Assembly (NCBI GenBank): GCA_963751355.1
Contig: CAVVVS010000101.1
Coordinates: forward strand, 1 to 7,843
DNA from: CAVVVS01 sp963751355
GTDB taxonomy: Bacteria > Bacteroidota > Ignavibacteria > Ignavibacteriales > Ignavibacteriaceae
Direction: 5' to 3'
DNA: 7,843 nt
Under the pieces are notes generated by a model that was not told the origin of the DNA, made no database searches, and saw only the letters and a program-made list of their open reading frames with translations. Position 1 is the first letter of the stretch; each line of letters starts with the position of its first letter. Both the position numbers and the translations under genes were made by a program. Shown piece by piece: positions 6,520-7,843 of this stretch.

Positions 6520-7454
6520 TGAGCATTCTCCTTTTCCGATTCTTTAATGAGGTTGATAAACATATCTTCGAGGGATTGTTTTTGTTTAACCATTTCCCTC
6601 AAAACAATACCTTTATTTCTTAAAGAATCCAGGAGATTATTTAAATCATCAGGATTAGCAACAATTACCGAATAAGAGTTATCATTTAATTTGGCGATAG
6701 TCATTTTGTCTTTAAATTCCCCGGCAATTTCATCAATCGAACCCCCTTCAACAGTAATTTTATACTCCTCACCTTTTTCGGTAAGTTCCTTAACTGTTCC
6801 TTCCCGAAGCATAACGCCTTTGTTAAGAATTCCCACACGATCGGTTATCATTTCCACTTCAGAAAGCAAATGGCTGTTGAGAAAAATCGTTTTTGACCTG
6901 GATTTAAGCTCCAGCAGAATATCCCTTATCTCCTTCCTGCCGATAGGATCTACTCCGTCCGTCGGTTCATCCAAAAATATCAGATCCGGGTCGTTAAGTA
7001 ATGCCTGAGCCAGACCCAACCTCTGCATCATTCCTTTTGAATAACTTTTAACCTTGGTCTTTTTCCATTTAGTTAAATTAACAAGTTCCAATAATTCATC
7101 GATTCTCTTCTCCAGATTAACTCCGTCCATCCCGCTCAGTTTACCAAAAAAATTCAGAACTTCACCGCCCTTCAAGTAAGGTGGATATTTATGATTTTCA
7201 GGCAGATAACCGATTCTTCTTTTAACTGTATAATTGGAAAGTTCTTCACGAAGTATTCTTGCACTCCCGCTCGTCGGGAAAGTTATACTTAATAAAATTT
7301 TTACAAGTGTGGTTTTACCCGCGCCATTTGGCCCTAGTAATCCAAAAATCGTTCCGTCGGATACGGATAGATTCAGTTCGGTTAATGCCTGTACTTTCTT
7401 CCGTCCAAATGACATATAGATTTTCGTGAGGTTAGTTGTCTCAATAATGTTCAT
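6516..7454 (-). CDS. ABC transporter ATP-binding protein
   Basis: This is the ATPase that powers the adjacent permease. All nucleotide-binding elements are present in its 312 residues: Walker A GPNGAGKTTL (41-50), the Q-loop region IGYLPENH (81-88), the signature SYSKGMMQR (137-145), Walker B LIFLDEP (158-164) with catalytic Glu163, D-loop VDP (168-170) and the H-loop His195 in LNSHLLSE. Glu86 occupies the usual Gln position of the Q-loop, which I recognise as common in NosF/NatA-type ATPases. Residues from about 230 form a C-terminal accessory domain typical of this subgroup. One nucleotide-binding domain implies a homodimer with two permeases. It is the first gene of the tight block; no strong Shine-Dalgarno precedes the ATG (only AAGAA), and I could not identify a convincing promoter upstream. 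Confidence 0.95.
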   Translation of the reverse strand: MNIIETTNLTKIYMSFGRKKVQALTELNLSVSDGTIFGLLGPNGAGKTTLVKILLSITFPTSGSARILREELSNYTVKRRIGYLPENHKYPPYLKGGEVLNFFGKLSGMDGVNLEKRIDELLELVNLTKWKKTKVKSYSKGMMQRLGLAQALLNDPDLIFLDEPTDGVDPIGRKEIRDILLELKSRSKTIFLNSHLLSEVEMITDRVGILNKGVMLREGTVKELTEKGEEYKITVEGGSIDEIAGEFKDKMTIAKLNDNSYSVIVANPDDLNNLLDSLRNKGIVLREMVKQKQSLEDMFINLIKESEKENAQ

Positions 7455-7587
7455 GGCATTCTTAAAATGTTAATAAATAATTCCCTAAATATAAGAAAAA
7501 TTGCATCTTATTTTGTTTTTATTCATAATTTTATAAATCATTATTAAGTTTTTTCATACTTTTTTCACCATAATTTTAATGAATTCT

Positions 7588-7610
7588 TAAAAAGGTATAC
7601 TGTAAAAAGG
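7588..7610 (+). repeat. Direct repeat TAAAAAGG x2
   Basis: Two identical copies of TAAAAAGG (7588-7595 and 7603-7610) start 15 bases apart, and the 7-nt gap together with the last G of the first copy contains GTATAC. They lie 130-160 bases upstream of the ATPase start. They could be paired regulator-binding sites for the operon or chance in AT-rich DNA. Confidence 0.3.
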
Positions 7611-7635
7611 ATGCTTATTAACTCATTAGTATATA

Positions 7636-7842
7636 TTAAATACTGCAAAAATAATCCTTGAATCTTTTTAGAAGAGACTCATTGATTTTCAATTTAAAAT
7701 AAATAAGTTCTTTTTCATTAAATTGAGCGTTGTGAAAAAATATTTTTATATTCATGTTGATTGTCTTTATTTTTAATCGCGATAGATCCATGAATTTTAC
7801 AAATTTAATATGTGAATGTTTAAAAGAATTTGTTTTAAATTG
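7636..7842 (-). CDS. Possible 3' end of a hypothetical gene or small ORF (partial)
   Basis: I found this frame by hand. It has no stop from the window edge (first full codon at 7842) to TAA at 7638-7636, 68 sense codons. In-frame ATGs occur at 7791 (51 residues) and 7755 (39 residues, beginning MNIKIFFHN). The product is rich in Lys, Phe and Ile and has no motif I recognise. Neither ATG has a clear ribosome binding site, so if it is real it is more likely the tail of a gene starting beyond the window. For this base composition I estimate about 0.2% chance of such a run in one frame, but several frames and positions were open to inspection. It runs in the same direction as the transporter block. 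Confidence 0.25.
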   Translation of the reverse strand, partial: QFKTNSFKHSHIKFVKFMDLSRLKIKTINMNIKIFFHNAQFNEKELIYFKLKINESLLKRFKDYFCSI

Positions 7843-7843
7843 T

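Larger units (their letters stand above)
7455..7843. other. 389-nt AT-rich region upstream of the transporter operon
   Basis: This stretch holds no confident gene, terminator or RNA. It must contain the promoter of the transporter block unless transcription enters from outside the window, but I found no hexamer pair good enough to name. It contains a direct repeat (7588-7610) and a short minus-strand frame open to the edge (7636-7842), both listed separately. A plus-strand ATG at 7790 is also open to the edge for 18 codons, with a weak promoter-like pair upstream (TTGAGC 7723-7728, TATATT 7747-7752) but no ribosome binding site. Confidence 0.5.

Noticed and set aside
6691..7419. Plus-strand frames antisense to the ABC ATPase
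   Set aside because: They are mirror frames of Walker/signature-coding sequence, without start signals.
4736..7454. Gliding-motility GldA/F/G transporter
   Set aside because: The ATPase and permease are generic ABC-2 types, and the lipoprotein lacks the large GldG-like architecture; no gliding gene is nearby.
1..7843. CRISPR array, transposon ends, toxin-antitoxin or defence island
   Set aside because: I saw no regularly spaced repeats, terminal inverted repeats, transposase or nuclease motifs; all recognised genes are metabolic or transport.

Overview
The window is AT-rich and every well-supported gene lies on the minus strand. It reads as an ordinary metabolic and transport neighbourhood of a low-GC, Gram-negative-like bacterium. 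A lipoprotein signal, Shine-Dalgarno use that is strong at some starts and weak at others, and the fermentation/acyl-CoA gene set would fit the Bacteroidota/Ignavibacteriota side of the tree. That placement is inference only, since no rRNA or marker gene is present. I see no tRNA, rRNA, CRISPR array, insertion sequence, integrase, toxin-antitoxin pair or recognisable defence gene.

In minus-strand reading order (high to low coordinates): 7455-7843 is an AT-rich stretch with one short frame left open at the window edge. Next comes a tightly packed four-gene block: an ABC transporter ATPase (6516-7454), its six-helix ABC-2 type permease (5698-6519, ATGA overlap), an uncharacterised lipoprotein (4736-5698, 1-nt overlap), and a 3-hydroxybutyryl-CoA dehydrogenase-like gene (3790-4728, 7-nt gap). 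After a 125-nt gap with a possible promoter comes acetate kinase (2450-3664). A 309-nt gap with no convincing gene separates it from a short-chain dehydrogenase/reductase (1349-2140). A further 130-nt gap, with a promoter-like pair and a Shine-Dalgarno site inside a small hairpin, precedes an FAD-dependent dehydrogenase of the COG2509 type. That last gene runs off the left edge (1-1218).

Functionally, the ATPase and permease make one membrane transporter of unknown substrate, and the lipoprotein is probably its partner because its start is coupled to the permease stop. The hydroxyacyl-CoA dehydrogenase and acetate kinase both belong to acyl-CoA/acetate metabolism, but phosphotransacetylase, thiolase and crotonase are not in the window, so no complete pathway can be drawn. 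The most interesting points are molecular: an SDR lacking the usual Tyr/Lys catalytic pair, a hydroxyacyl-CoA dehydrogenase with an N-terminal extension and Thr in place of a conserved active-site Asn, and the undescribed lipoprotein locked into a transporter operon.
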